Program-made: the position numbers and the translations under genes | Shown: piece by piece, positions 36,646-45,744 of the stretch | Position numbering within the stretch: position 1 is the first letter of the stretch | Layout of the letters: the number at the start of each line of letters is the position of its first letter | DNA from: Rhizobium sp. 18055 | Lineage (GTDB): Bacteria > Pseudomonadota > Alphaproteobacteria > Rhizobiales > Rhizobiaceae | Direction: 5' to 3' | DNA: 64,000 bases | NCBI RefSeq assembly: GCF_902706285.1 | Contig: NZ_CACSKD010000002.1 | Coordinates: forward strand, 248,001-312,000 | The notes under the pieces: model-generated | Told to the model about the DNA's origin: nothing | Database searches by the model: none | The model's input: only the letters and a program-made list of their open reading frames with translations

Positions 36646-37113
36646 CTAACGTTGATTGGCGGCTGTCGGATCGGCAACCGGAAGTTCACGGTCCGGCTCG
36701 GCGACGTAATTGCCAAGCAGCCACAGCGCCACTTCCGAGGCTTCCTTCGGCGAGGCGAACTCGAAGGTGCCGTTCTGATGGGCCGCATCGAGGAACTCGA
36801 TCACCAGCCCCTTGCCGCTTTGCGAACTCAAGACGCGTACCCTGCCCGGCTGGATAACCTGGCAGGAATAATGCCGTTGCATGTTGCGCATGAAGCCGGC
36901 CTTGTTGTCGTGCAGGCGCACGAACACCACCTGACCATCGGCTGTCGCCTGCAGCGCCCGGATGGCTTCCTTCGGGAAGGCACGGTTGAACTCGATGATG
37001 GCGAGCCCCGTATCGTGCAAGCCGTCTTCCTCGTGCTTGGCAGCCATGCGCACGGCGATAAAGGCAATGATGACGAGCATGGCGAAAAGAGCCGCCCAGA
37101 CCATAATGCTCAC
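36646..37113 (-). CDS. Membrane-anchored hypothetical protein
   Basis: 155 residues: one N-terminal transmembrane helix (about 3-24, VWAALFAMLVIIAFIAV), then a soluble domain of mixed charge with a C-terminal segment FASPKEASEVALWLLGNYV. No recognised family. Codon use is normal, and its position beside the squalene-synthase-like gene is recalled from other rhizobia. Ribosome site GGAG stands before the ATG. Confidence 0.65.
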   Translation of the reverse strand: MSIMVWAALFAMLVIIAFIAVRMAAKHEEDGLHDTGLAIIEFNRAFPKEAIRALQATADGQVVFVRLHDNKAGFMRNMQRHYSCQVIQPGRVRVLSSQSGKGLVIEFLDAAHQNGTFEFASPKEASEVALWLLGNYVAEPDRELPVADPTAANQR

Positions 37114-37183
37114 GTCACTCTCCGTTCAAAACAAGCAATGAAGACAGGTATAGCGCATAAGGCTTGCGCGAGTTTGGACGGAT

Positions 37184-38035
37184 TCAGATTTTCCTGCGCA
37201 TAAGAGCCAGCGTCATGCTGATCTGCCGGCGCCATTGCGGCGGCTGAACCGATTTATCAAACAGTGCAGCGCCGGCTTTCTGGCCCCCGGCCAGGACGGA
37301 ACCGGTGAGCGCGGCGGGCAGGTAGGCCGGAAAGACAGTCTGCGCAATCGGAACCGTCCGTGCCTTGGCAAGATGATCTCGCCCGAGCCCGGCAAAAGCC
37401 TCGATCGCGGCCGATATCCGGGTCTTGTCCGCGCCGGCCAGGAACGTGTCGCGGTCAAGGCCGGTGGCGGCAAGAATTTCCAGCGGGATATAGAGCTGGC
37501 CGCGGTGACGGTGGAGCGGCATCAGCAACAGCAATCCGGCGATCGCCTGCGCCACGCCGGCGTGACCTGCGGCCTCGGCGGATCTCGTGGCCTCTTCCGG
37601 CGACAGGATCAGGCTTGCCAGCTGGATCAGCGCCGAAGCCGTTTCACCGGCATAGCCTTCGAGTGAGCCGCGCGTTTCCATCGGATCGTCGTAGAGATCG
37701 AAGATCCGGGCGTCGATCATGTTGGCGAAGGTCTCGCGTGGCAAGCGGTGCGTCTCGATGGCCGACAGCAGCGCTGCCGCAAGCGGGTTGGCTTCGGTCG
37801 AGCCGTGAGCATTGCCGTCGAGCAGATCGCGCCAGTATTGCATGCGCACTTCGCCGGGAAGCGGCTCGTGCACGAGATCACGGATGCGGGCAAGCTCAGC
37901 GTTGAAGGCATAGAGTGCCGCCAGCGCGCCGCGCTTGTCTTCGGGAGACAGGAGGCATGCGAGGTAGCGATCACGATCGCTGTCGCGCAGCATCGCCAGG
38001 CAGATGTCCTGGTTGGTCGAGGTGGTATCAGCCAT
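37184..38035 (-). CDS. Squalene/phytoene-synthase-like protein (NDUFAF6 homologue)
   Basis: 283 residues of the trans-isoprenyl diphosphate synthase fold. It starts three bases after the Mth938-like gene and the pair follows secDF. Alphaproteobacterial members here are closest to the mitochondrial complex I assembly factor NDUFAF6 rather than carotenoid enzymes. The DxxxD motifs that bind Mg-diphosphate are poorly kept (RDSDRDRYLA and YAGETASALIQLA in their place), so prenyl synthase activity is doubtful. A role in respiratory-complex assembly is inference. Confidence 0.75.
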   Translation of the reverse strand: MADTTSTNQDICLAMLRDSDRDRYLACLLSPEDKRGALAALYAFNAELARIRDLVHEPLPGEVRMQYWRDLLDGNAHGSTEANPLAAALLSAIETHRLPRETFANMIDARIFDLYDDPMETRGSLEGYAGETASALIQLASLILSPEEATRSAEAAGHAGVAQAIAGLLLLMPLHRHRGQLYIPLEILAATGLDRDTFLAGADKTRISAAIEAFAGLGRDHLAKARTVPIAQTVFPAYLPAALTGSVLAGGQKAGAALFDKSVQPPQWRRQISMTLALMRRKI

Positions 38036-38038
38036 GCT

Positions 38039-38425
38039 TCAGACCGCGATCAGCGCCGCTGCGACCGCGCGGGATTCCAGCAACATGATATTGAAGGTTC
38101 GGACAGCAGCACCGGTGCCCATCGAATCCGACGAAATGCCGGCGGCCTTCAGCGCTGCCTTGAGATCGGCCGGGATCGGACGCATATCGACACCGGTGCC
38201 GAGCAGCAGGAACTCGATTTCCGAGGCCTCGTTGATGACACGCTGCAGATTGTCGATCGACAGCGGCATGGTCTCATCCATCTCCCAGCCGTGAATGCCC
38301 GACGGCAAGCACAGGATAGAGCCGCGATGCGACATGTCGGCGAAGCGGAAGCCGCCATTCCCGTAGGTGTCGAGCGGAGCGCGTCCGGGGAAGTGCGCTT
38401 CGCGGATCTCAATGCCTCTGGCCAT
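38039..38425 (-). CDS. Mth938-like domain protein (NDUFAF3 homologue)
   Basis: 128-residue protein of the Mth938/DUF498 fold (GIEIREAHFPGRAPLDTYGNGGF; FLLLGTG in the centre). The human relative NDUFAF3 is a complex I assembly factor. The ATG lies four bases after the secDF stop and the next gene starts three bases after its own stop, which suggests translational coupling to the Sec translocon genes. The start 38425 replaces a longer frame that would overlap secDF. Confidence 0.8.
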   Translation of the reverse strand: MARGIEIREAHFPGRAPLDTYGNGGFRFADMSHRGSILCLPSGIHGWEMDETMPLSIDNLQRVINEASEIEFLLLGTGVDMRPIPADLKAALKAAGISSDSMGTGAAVRTFNIMLLESRAVAAALIAV

Positions 38426-38429
38426 ATTC

Positions 38430-40985
38430 TCACACTGCCGGATTGCCGGTTGGGGTTTCCGGTTCCGCTGCTTTCTTGTCGTTGTTGAGCGCATCGGGGC
38501 GGAGCTTGAAGACGATCAGCACCGGCGCTGCGATGTAGATGGAGGAAAACGTGCCGACGGCAACACCTGCCAGCATGATGAAGGCGAAGGAGCGAATAAC
38601 CTCGCCGCCGAACAGCGCAAGCGCCGCCAGCGCCAGCATCGTGGTCGCGGCCGTCAGGACGGTGCGCGACAGCGTCTGGTTGATCGACGCATCGATCAGG
38701 ATCGGCAGCGGCATCTTGCGATAGCGCTTCAGGTTTTCGCGCATGCGGTCATAGACCACGACGGTATCGTTCAGGGAGTAGCCGATGATGGTCAGCAGTG
38801 CTGCGACGCTGGTCAGGTTGAACTCAATGCCCGTCAGCACAAAGAGCCCGAGGATCAGGATGATGTCGTGCAGCGCCGCCACGATGGCGCCGACGGCGAA
38901 CTGCCATGCGAAACGGCTCCAGATGTAGACGAGGATCACCACCAGCGATGCCAGCACGCCGAGCGTGGCGGCGCGCGTCAGTTCGCCTGAGATGGCCGGA
39001 CCGACCACCTCGACGCGGCGGAAATCGTAGTCGTTGCCGAGTTCATCGCGCACCAGCGTGATCGCCGATTGCTCGGCGTTCTCGCCGCCACCTTGCGATT
39101 CAAGCTGGATCAGCGCACTTGCGGGATCGATCAAGCGGCGGGCGGCAACGTCGCCAAGGTTCAGATCGCCGAGACGCGCGCGAATATCCTCGGGGTCGGC
39201 GGCGCCCTGCCTGGCCTTGACCTCGACGATCGAGCCGCCGGCGAAATCGACGCCGAGATGCAGGCCGACCGTGGCAAAGCCGATCATCGCGGCGATACAG
39301 ACGGCTGCGGAGGCGGTGAAGGTGTATCGGCGGATGCCCATGAAGCGGATGTTGGCGCGGTCGAAAATGCCGGTCTGGACATCCTTGGGCAAGTGCTTCG
39401 GGTGGCGCCGGTGCAGCCAGGTGACGACGATCCAGCGGGTCAGCGTGACGGCCGTGAACACGGTCGTGAGGATGCCCGCAGCAAGCGTCACGGCAAAACC
39501 GCGCACCGCGTCGTTGCCGAGGAAATAGAGGATGACGGCGGCAATGAAGATCGTGACGTTGGCGTCGAGGATCGTCATGATTGCCCGGGAGAAGCCGTAG
39601 TCGATCGCCTCGAAGAACGGTCGGCCGGTCTTCGCCTCGTCGCGGATGCGCTCGTAGATCAGCACATTTGCATCAACCGCCATGCCCATGATCAGCACGA
39701 TGCCGGCGATGCCGGGCAAGGTCAGCGTGGCACCGATCAGGCTCAGCACCGCAAGGATCAGGATCAGGTTCAGCAGCAGCGACAGTGCCGCGATGATGCC
39801 GAGGCCGCGGTAGAAGCCGAACATCAGGCCGATGACCAGGATCGCGGCAACGATCCCGGCGACAAGCCCTGCCCTTTTTGATTCCGCGCCGAGAGACGGG
39901 CTGACGGTGCGCTCCTCGACTGTGGTGAGCGTGGCAGGCAGAGCGCCGGCGCGCAGCATCAAAGCGAGATCCCTGGCGCCGTCTTCGGTATAGGCGACAG
40001 GGATGACACCTGTCCCGTCGAGGTTTGGCGCCGTGATCGGCAGCGATGCCATAACCTGATCATCAAAGATGATCGCCAGATGGCGCCCGATATTCTGCTG
40101 GGTCTTCTCCGCCAGCCGCTTTGTGCCTTCGGCGTCGAGCTTGTAGGTGATCGAGACGGTATCGGCCTGCGCATCCGCTGACGACTGAACATCGGTGATA
40201 TTGTTGCTGGTGATGAAGTCGGTGCGATCGACGAGATAGGGCACCGGCGGATCGTCAAGCGAATAGAGAACCTCGGAGCTGGCAGGCCAGCGGCCGTTGA
40301 TCGCTTCTTGCCCGGACATGCTCCCGTCGATCATGCGGACGGAGAGCTTGGCCGGTTCGTTGAGAATGCCCTTCAGCCGCTCGGCATCCACGGTGCCAAA
40401 GACCTGGACGTCGATGCGATCGGCCCCTTCCGTCCTGACGGTGAAGTCGGGATTGCCAAGGCCGGCGATGCGACGGCTGACGATATCGACGGACTGGGCT
40501 TGCGCGACCGATATTGCGCGGTCGATGGCCGCATCCAGGATTTCGAGCGTCAGTTCGCCGCTGTCGCTCTGCTTCAGCGTGACATTCTGTGTCGTACTGC
40601 CGAACAGGCCGCTCCTGGTGCTGGCGGTGATATCCTGCAGCGCGGCCACGGCCGCTTGAACCTGGTTGGGATCGGTGATCTTGACGGTGACGGTCTGGTC
40701 GTTGCCGGTGAGACCGGTGTAGCGGATATTGGCCTGGCGCAGTGTGCGGCTGATATCGCCGACCGTTGCGACCAGTTGTTGCCTTGAAATATCGGCGCGC
40801 TCGATCTGGAAGACCGCATGCGTGCCACCCCGGAGATCGGGACCGAGCACCACGCGATTGTCCGCCAGCCAGGACGGCAAGGCGGAGAACCAATTGCCCG
40901 GCATAAAATTGGGGGCCGCGATCAACACGGCCACCAGCACCACGAACCAGATCAGAAGGGTCTTCCAGCGGGAAAAATGAAGCAT
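38430..40985 (-). CDS. secDF: Fused SecD/SecF preprotein translocase subunit
   Basis: 851 residues carrying SecD (about 1-520) and SecF (about 540-840) in one chain, with about twelve membrane segments and two large periplasmic regions. GPDLRGGTHAVF is the SecD signature and GVDFAGGSIVEV the SecF one. The proton-motive-force-driven complex completes protein export. yajC is 58 bp upstream on the same strand; two assembly-factor homologues follow immediately. Confidence 0.95.
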   Translation of the reverse strand: MLHFSRWKTLLIWFVVLVAVLIAAPNFMPGNWFSALPSWLADNRVVLGPDLRGGTHAVFQIERADISRQQLVATVGDISRTLRQANIRYTGLTGNDQTVTVKITDPNQVQAAVAALQDITASTRSGLFGSTTQNVTLKQSDSGELTLEILDAAIDRAISVAQAQSVDIVSRRIAGLGNPDFTVRTEGADRIDVQVFGTVDAERLKGILNEPAKLSVRMIDGSMSGQEAINGRWPASSEVLYSLDDPPVPYLVDRTDFITSNNITDVQSSADAQADTVSITYKLDAEGTKRLAEKTQQNIGRHLAIIFDDQVMASLPITAPNLDGTGVIPVAYTEDGARDLALMLRAGALPATLTTVEERTVSPSLGAESKRAGLVAGIVAAILVIGLMFGFYRGLGIIAALSLLLNLILILAVLSLIGATLTLPGIAGIVLIMGMAVDANVLIYERIRDEAKTGRPFFEAIDYGFSRAIMTILDANVTIFIAAVILYFLGNDAVRGFAVTLAAGILTTVFTAVTLTRWIVVTWLHRRHPKHLPKDVQTGIFDRANIRFMGIRRYTFTASAAVCIAAMIGFATVGLHLGVDFAGGSIVEVKARQGAADPEDIRARLGDLNLGDVAARRLIDPASALIQLESQGGGENAEQSAITLVRDELGNDYDFRRVEVVGPAISGELTRAATLGVLASLVVILVYIWSRFAWQFAVGAIVAALHDIILILGLFVLTGIEFNLTSVAALLTIIGYSLNDTVVVYDRMRENLKRYRKMPLPILIDASINQTLSRTVLTAATTMLALAALALFGGEVIRSFAFIMLAGVAVGTFSSIYIAAPVLIVFKLRPDALNNDKKAAEPETPTGNPAV

Positions 40986-41043
40986 TTTCTCTCGACTATG
41001 TCAGATCCGGGCGATCCGGTTCGCGGGGGTATCGGCTTGATGA

Positions 41044-41391
41044 CTACGCGGCGTCTGCCTTGACGGGCTCGCCCTTGACGCGGATTTCGGCAACGCCGGT
41101 GCGGACGATACGAACGCGAACGCCGTCAGCAATTTCGACTTCGACTTCTTTTTCGTCAATGACCTTGGTAACCTTGCCGACGAGACCGCCCGATGTGACG
41201 ACCTGGTCGCCACGACGAATTGCCTTCAGGGCTTCGTCGCGCTTCTTGGCCTGGGCGCGCTGCGGACGGATCAGCAGGAAATACCAGACGACCATCAGCG
41301 GCACGAACAGGATGATCATTTCGAAGCCCGAACCAAAGGGCGATGCCGCAGTGTCGGTTGCAGCCTGGGCGAATGCCGGGGTGATGAACAT
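41044..41391 (-). CDS. yajC: Sec translocase accessory subunit YajC
   Basis: 115 residues: one membrane segment (about 22-45, IILFVPLMVVWYFLLIRPQ) followed by a cytoplasmic domain with GDQVVTSGGLVGKV. GAGGAG lies six bases before the ATG. First gene of the yajC-secDF unit. Confidence 0.95.
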   Translation of the reverse strand: MFITPAFAQAATDTAASPFGSGFEMIILFVPLMVVWYFLLIRPQRAQAKKRDEALKAIRRGDQVVTSGGLVGKVTKVIDEKEVEVEIADGVRVRIVRTGVAEIRVKGEPVKADAA

Positions 41392-41600
41392 GTTAGTCTC
41401 CTCAAAACTTTTCCGGAGGCGAAACGTCGCCTTTTTCTCGGTGGCCGGACTATAATTATGGTCTTTGCGATTGCAACAGAAACAGCCGAAAACCGTACCG
41501 ATTCCGCTGCCTCATAACCTTTCCGTGAGCAAAAGGCCATGCTACCCCGCTGCGAAAAGCGAATGGCACACAGCCGCAAGCGCCTGAAGGAGGACACGCC

Positions 41601-42473
41601 ATGGCCGAAGACTTCAACAGCAGCATTCTGAGCGAACTTCGACGTCTGGCCGACGCCGTCGAACGGCTCGCCGGACCTGCCCCCGCCGTCAACGACTGGG
41701 AGGCTGCGGACTGTTTCGTGTGGTCCCCTGCCCGCCAGCATCTGCAGCCGGTGGCGCGGCCCAATCGCGTCGCCCTGACCCTGATCCGTGGCGTCGATCG
41801 GGTGCGCGACATTTTGCATGAAAACACGGTTCGCTTCGCGGAAGGCTTTGAAGCCAACAACGTACTGCTTTGGGGCGCCCGCGGCATGGGGAAATCGTCG
41901 CTGGTCAAAGCCGTTCACGAAGATGTCAGAGTGGAAAGCAGCGCCTCGCTGAAGCTTGTCGAGGTTCACCGCGAGGATATTGCCAGCCTGCCTGTTCTGC
42001 TCGACCTCCTGAAAGACACACCGCACCGCGTCATCGTATTCTGCGACGACCTCTCCTTCGACCATGACGACACCGCCTACAAGTCCTTGAAGGCAGCGCT
42101 CGACGGCGGCGTCGAGGGACGACCGGACAACGTCCTGTTCTACGCGACCTCGAACCGCCGTCACCTCTTGCCGCGCCACATGATGGAGAACGAGCAATCG
42201 ACGGCGATCAATCCGTCTGAAGCGGTCGAGGAGAAGGTGTCGCTGTCGGACCGTTTCGGCCTGTGGCTCGGCTTCCACAAGTGCAGCCAGGAAGACTATC
42301 TGACAATGATCGACGGCTATGCCGATCACTTCAAGCTGACGCTGGACCGCCAGAAGATGCATGCCGAAGCGCTCGAATGGGCGACCACCCGCGGTGCGCG
42401 TTCGGGTCGCGTCGCGTGGCAATATATCCAGGATTTCGCGGGCCGGATGCGCATTCATCTCGATCGTGCCTGA
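41601..42473 (+). CDS. DUF815-family ATPase
   Basis: 290 residues. A P-loop GARGMGKSSLVK (about 96-107) and Walker B CDDLSF place it among AAA-like DUF815 proteins found throughout Alphaproteobacteria. It is transcribed opposite to its neighbours. AGGAGG stands seven bases before the ATG. The role is unknown; a chaperone or helicase-loader-like activity is possible. Confidence 0.85.
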   Translation: MAEDFNSSILSELRRLADAVERLAGPAPAVNDWEAADCFVWSPARQHLQPVARPNRVALTLIRGVDRVRDILHENTVRFAEGFEANNVLLWGARGMGKSSLVKAVHEDVRVESSASLKLVEVHREDIASLPVLLDLLKDTPHRVIVFCDDLSFDHDDTAYKSLKAALDGGVEGRPDNVLFYATSNRRHLLPRHMMENEQSTAINPSEAVEEKVSLSDRFGLWLGFHKCSQEDYLTMIDGYADHFKLTLDRQKMHAEALEWATTRGARSGRVAWQYIQDFAGRMRIHLDRA

Positions 42474-42501
42474 CAGGCTCGGACCATATAGCCTGAAACG
42501 A

Positions 42502-42529
42502 CAAAAGCCCGGCGTTCAGCCGGGCTTTT
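42502..42529 (+). terminator. Rho-independent terminator
   Basis: AAAAGCCCGGC-GTTCA-GCCGGGCTTTT, an 11-bp stem, 30 bp after the DUF815 stop. The arms are flanked by A-run and T-run, so it may also terminate the convergent nlpD. Confidence 0.9.
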
Positions 42530-42592
42530 GCGTGGTCCTCGAGACGCACTACCTGTTCGAGGAAATCTGGACCTGATCGAGGAAATCGGGAT

Positions 42593-44185
42593 CTATTCGA
42601 GGAACGTGATCGGGTTTACCGGTGTCGCGTCCTTGCGGACTTCGAAGTGAACCTGCGGCTGCTTGACGTTGCCGCTCATGCCTGAAACCGCCACGGTCTG
42701 GCCGCGCTGGATTTTCTGGCCGCGGGTGACGCTCAGCGTGTCGGCGTTGCCGTAGACAGTGACTGTGCCATCGTCGTGACGGACGAGAACGGTGTTGCCG
42801 AGTTCCTTGAGGCCGTTGCCGGCATAGATGACCACGCCGTTTTCAGCGGCCTTGATCGCCGTGCCCTGCGGTACCGAGATATCGATGCCGTCGTTGCGGC
42901 TGCCGTTGACGTTGGCACCATAGGCAGCGATCACAGCACCACGGACCGGCCAGCGATACTTGCCGATGCCGGTTGCTTCGGGTGCCGCAGATGCCACCTG
43001 CTTCTTGGCGGCATCGCTTACGCTTTCGGTCGCGTCTGGCGCCTTGTAGGTGGCGGGCTGTGCGGCAGCCGTTGCTGGTGCAGAGACCGGCTGGGCGACT
43101 GGCTTTGGCTCGGCCTTTGGCTGGATCGATGCGGTCTTCATGGTGTCGGCAGCGCCGGCGCCATTCGGGATGTGAAGTTCCTGGCCGATGCGGATCGAGC
43201 CGGCTGTCAGGTTGTTGGCCGCCTTGATGTCATCGACGCTGTTGCCGGTCGCCTTGGCGATCTTGGCGAGCGAGTCGCCCGACTTGACCACATAGCTGCC
43301 GCCGGCACCCTTCGGACCCTTGCCGGCACCCATAGGTGCCTTGCCGGCCTGATCGGCGCTCGCCATCTGCTTGTCGCGGGCAGCGTTGGAGCCCGGGATG
43401 ACGGCGAGATTCTGTTCCTGCGGCTTGCCCGGCTGCGGCGCCTGGCCACCCTTGGCGAGATCGTTGCTCTGTGCCGATGCCTTTGCTGCATTGCCGCCAT
43501 TGTAGGTCGGAATGAGGATGACCTGGCCGGGCTTTGCCGCAGAAGCGGTCTTCAGGCCGTTGGCGCGCAGCACTTCCTTCTCGGGAACACCGTAGCGGTT
43601 GGCGAGAATGGCAATGCTTTCGCCGGGGCGCATGGTGACCGATGGCGCATTGTTTGCGGACCAGCCGGAAACCTTTGGTGTCGAGCCTGTTACGATTGCG
43701 TCCGCATCGCGCTTCGGCAGCGTCAGGACCTGAGCCGAGTGCTGCGGCGCGGCGGCTGCCGGGAATGGCTGAGCGAGGGCCACCTGCTTTTCGCGGGCCG
43801 GCGACATTGGCGCCTGCGACACGGCGCCAGGCGCTGCGAGTTCGGAACGCTGGATAGAGACCGGAGCCGACGCCATGCGGGCGGTCGAGCCATAGTTCGG
43901 CTGCTGCGCCGGATATGGCTGGTTCATCGCCTGATTGTTGCTGGCATAGTTGGGCTGCATCGCGCCGCCCTGCATGTCTGCCTGCGGCACAGGATCAGCG
44001 CGGAGACCGCTCATGTTCCGGCGAGGAATGGAATTGGTCGTCACCTGATCCTGACCGGACGATGAAAACAGACCACCGAAACGTGTCACATCGGAACTGC
44101 AGCCTGACGCGGCACTCGCCAGTAGAGCCACAACCAGGGCATTACCGGCCGACTTCCCGAACTTTGGCGAAAGACTGAAATGCAT
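42593..44185 (-). CDS. nlpD: LysM-M23 murein hydrolase activator (NlpD-like lipoprotein)
   Basis: 530 residues. The signal peptide ends in lipobox ASGC (Cys29). Two LysM domains (about 183-225 and 298-340) precede a C-terminal M23/LytM domain (about 428-530). The zinc ligands are missing: the HxxxD site reads NDGIDI and HxH reads QVH, so it should not cut peptidoglycan but, like NlpD/EnvC, activate amidases at division. The order serS-surE-pcm-nlpD parallels surE-pcm-nlpD in E. coli. The first LysM and the linker are Pro/Gln/Ala-rich. Confidence 0.85.
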   Translation of the reverse strand: MHFSLSPKFGKSAGNALVVALLASAASGCSSDVTRFGGLFSSSGQDQVTTNSIPRRNMSGLRADPVPQADMQGGAMQPNYASNNQAMNQPYPAQQPNYGSTARMASAPVSIQRSELAAPGAVSQAPMSPAREKQVALAQPFPAAAAPQHSAQVLTLPKRDADAIVTGSTPKVSGWSANNAPSVTMRPGESIAILANRYGVPEKEVLRANGLKTASAAKPGQVILIPTYNGGNAAKASAQSNDLAKGGQAPQPGKPQEQNLAVIPGSNAARDKQMASADQAGKAPMGAGKGPKGAGGSYVVKSGDSLAKIAKATGNSVDDIKAANNLTAGSIRIGQELHIPNGAGAADTMKTASIQPKAEPKPVAQPVSAPATAAAQPATYKAPDATESVSDAAKKQVASAAPEATGIGKYRWPVRGAVIAAYGANVNGSRNDGIDISVPQGTAIKAAENGVVIYAGNGLKELGNTVLVRHDDGTVTVYGNADTLSVTRGQKIQRGQTVAVSGMSGNVKQPQVHFEVRKDATPVNPITFLE

Positions 44186-44312
44186 GACTCGACCCACTAA
44201 TAACGCAACCATTTGTGGGGATTATTAAAGCGCGTTAGTATTACCACCCGGTTAAGGCAGCGGAACCCGCGCTATTTTTTTGAGAAATTGCTAACCATAG
44301 CGCGTGTTTCGC

Positions 44313-44966
44313 TCAGAGCTGCGAAGCGACGCGCGGAACAATCGGCAGGTATGGGGAGTTGAATAACTCTTCACGCTCGAAGCGGCTGCCGGTCTTTGTC
44401 AGACGCACAAGGCGGCATTCGGTTTCGGAAATCATCAACGGCGCGATCATCGACCCGCCAGAGACCAGCTGGTCGGCGTAGAAGCGCGGCATATTTTCGA
44501 AAGCCGCCGTCACCAGAATGCGGTCGAATGTACCCTCGCCCTGCAGACCGGCACTGCCATCCGCCTGACGGATGATGACATTGCGGATGCCGAGCGTCTC
44601 AAGGCGTTTCTGGGCGTTCGTTGTCAGGGTCTTGTAACGGTCGATACTGAGCACGCGCTCGGCCATGCGGGCGATGACTGCGGTCATGAAACCGCTGCCG
44701 GTGCCGACTTCAAGCACACGCTGGCCGGGCTTGACCTTCAATTGATGCAAAACGCGAACGGCGAAATCGACGCCTTCGAGGAAGGAGCCGCATTCGATCG
44801 GAATGGTGCGGCTGGAATAGGCCTGCTCGGAAAATTGCGGCGGCACGAACAGCGATCGTGGCGCCTGCTCGACCGCAGTCAGCAGGTCGAGATCGGACAC
44901 GCCTTCAGCCCGCAGCCGTAAAACGAGTGCCGCAAACTCTTCCTTCTCCACCAGACGTGACGTCAA
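44313..44966 (-). CDS. pcm: Protein-L-isoaspartate O-methyltransferase
   Basis: 217-residue repair enzyme that methylates isoaspartyl residues in aged proteins. The SAM motif VLEVGTGSGFMTAVIA lies near residue 84. The proposed start is TTG at 44966: GGAG, which overlaps the surE stop region, is nine bases upstream. It follows surE with a six-base gap. Confidence 0.9.
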   Translation of the reverse strand: MTSRLVEKEEFAALVLRLRAEGVSDLDLLTAVEQAPRSLFVPPQFSEQAYSSRTIPIECGSFLEGVDFAVRVLHQLKVKPGQRVLEVGTGSGFMTAVIARMAERVLSIDRYKTLTTNAQKRLETLGIRNVIIRQADGSAGLQGEGTFDRILVTAAFENMPRFYADQLVSGGSMIAPLMISETECRLVRLTKTGSRFEREELFNSPYLPIVPRVASQL

Positions 44967-44972
44967 TGCGAT

Positions 44973-45740
44973 TTACTCCGTACCCGAAAGCGCCCGCGCT
45001 ACGCGGTCCTGTACGGAATAATCAGTCAGATCCAGTTTCAAAGGCGTTACCGAAATCTTTCGATTCTTGAGTGCGTTGACATCCGTACCCTCGACAAAGG
45101 CACCGGCGCGCTCGCCAAACTTCAGCCAGTAGTAGGGAAAGCCGCGGCCATCGGCACGGGCATCGACGTCGAGATTGAAGGCAAGCTTGCCCTGCGCCGT
45201 CACTTCCGTTCCCTCGACCTCTTCAGGCGCGCAGTTCGGGAAGTTCAGATTGAGGAAAGTGCCCTCGGGCAGATCGATCGACATCAGCTTACCCAGAAGC
45301 GCCGGGGCATGGGTCTCGCAGACCTCCCAGGGGAGGATGCGCTGGTCACCCTCGCGGATATAGGCCTGGCTCAGCGCAAACGAGCGCACGCCCTGCATGG
45401 TGCCCTCGATGGCGCCGGCAATGGTGCCGGAATAGGTGACGTCGTCGGCGACGTTCGAGCCGGCATTGACGCCTGACAGAACGAGATCAGGCTTGAGGTC
45501 CATCACCTGCTTGATGCCCATGATCACGCAATCGGTCGGCGTGCCGCGCAGGGCGAAGTGCTTGTCGGAGATCTTGCGCAGGCGCAGCGGCTCCGACAGG
45601 CTCAGCGAATGGGCAAGGCCGCTCTGGTCGGTTTCGGGCGCGACGATCCAGACGTCGTCGGAGAGCGTGCGCGCAATCCGCTCCAGCGCCGCAAGGCCTT
45701 CCGCGTGAATGCCGTCGTCGTTGGTGAGCAGAATGCGCAT
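44973..45740 (-). CDS. surE: 5'/3'-nucleotidase SurE
   Basis: 255-residue metal-dependent phosphatase of nucleoside monophosphates. The signature [15 protein letters not shown] is at the N-terminus, and [22 protein letters not shown] carries further metal/catalytic residues. Four bases separate it from serS, and six from pcm. Confidence 0.95.
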   Translation of the reverse strand: MRILLTNDDGIHAEGLAALERIARTLSDDVWIVAPETDQSGLAHSLSLSEPLRLRKISDKHFALRGTPTDCVIMGIKQVMDLKPDLVLSGVNAGSNVADDVTYSGTIAGAIEGTMQGVRSFALSQAYIREGDQRILPWEVCETHAPALLGKLMSIDLPEGTFLNLNFPNCAPEEVEGTEVTAQGKLAFNLDVDARADGRGFPYYWLKFGERAGAFVEGTDVNALKNRKISVTPLKLDLTDYSVQDRVARALSGTE

Positions 45741-45744
45741 GGTT

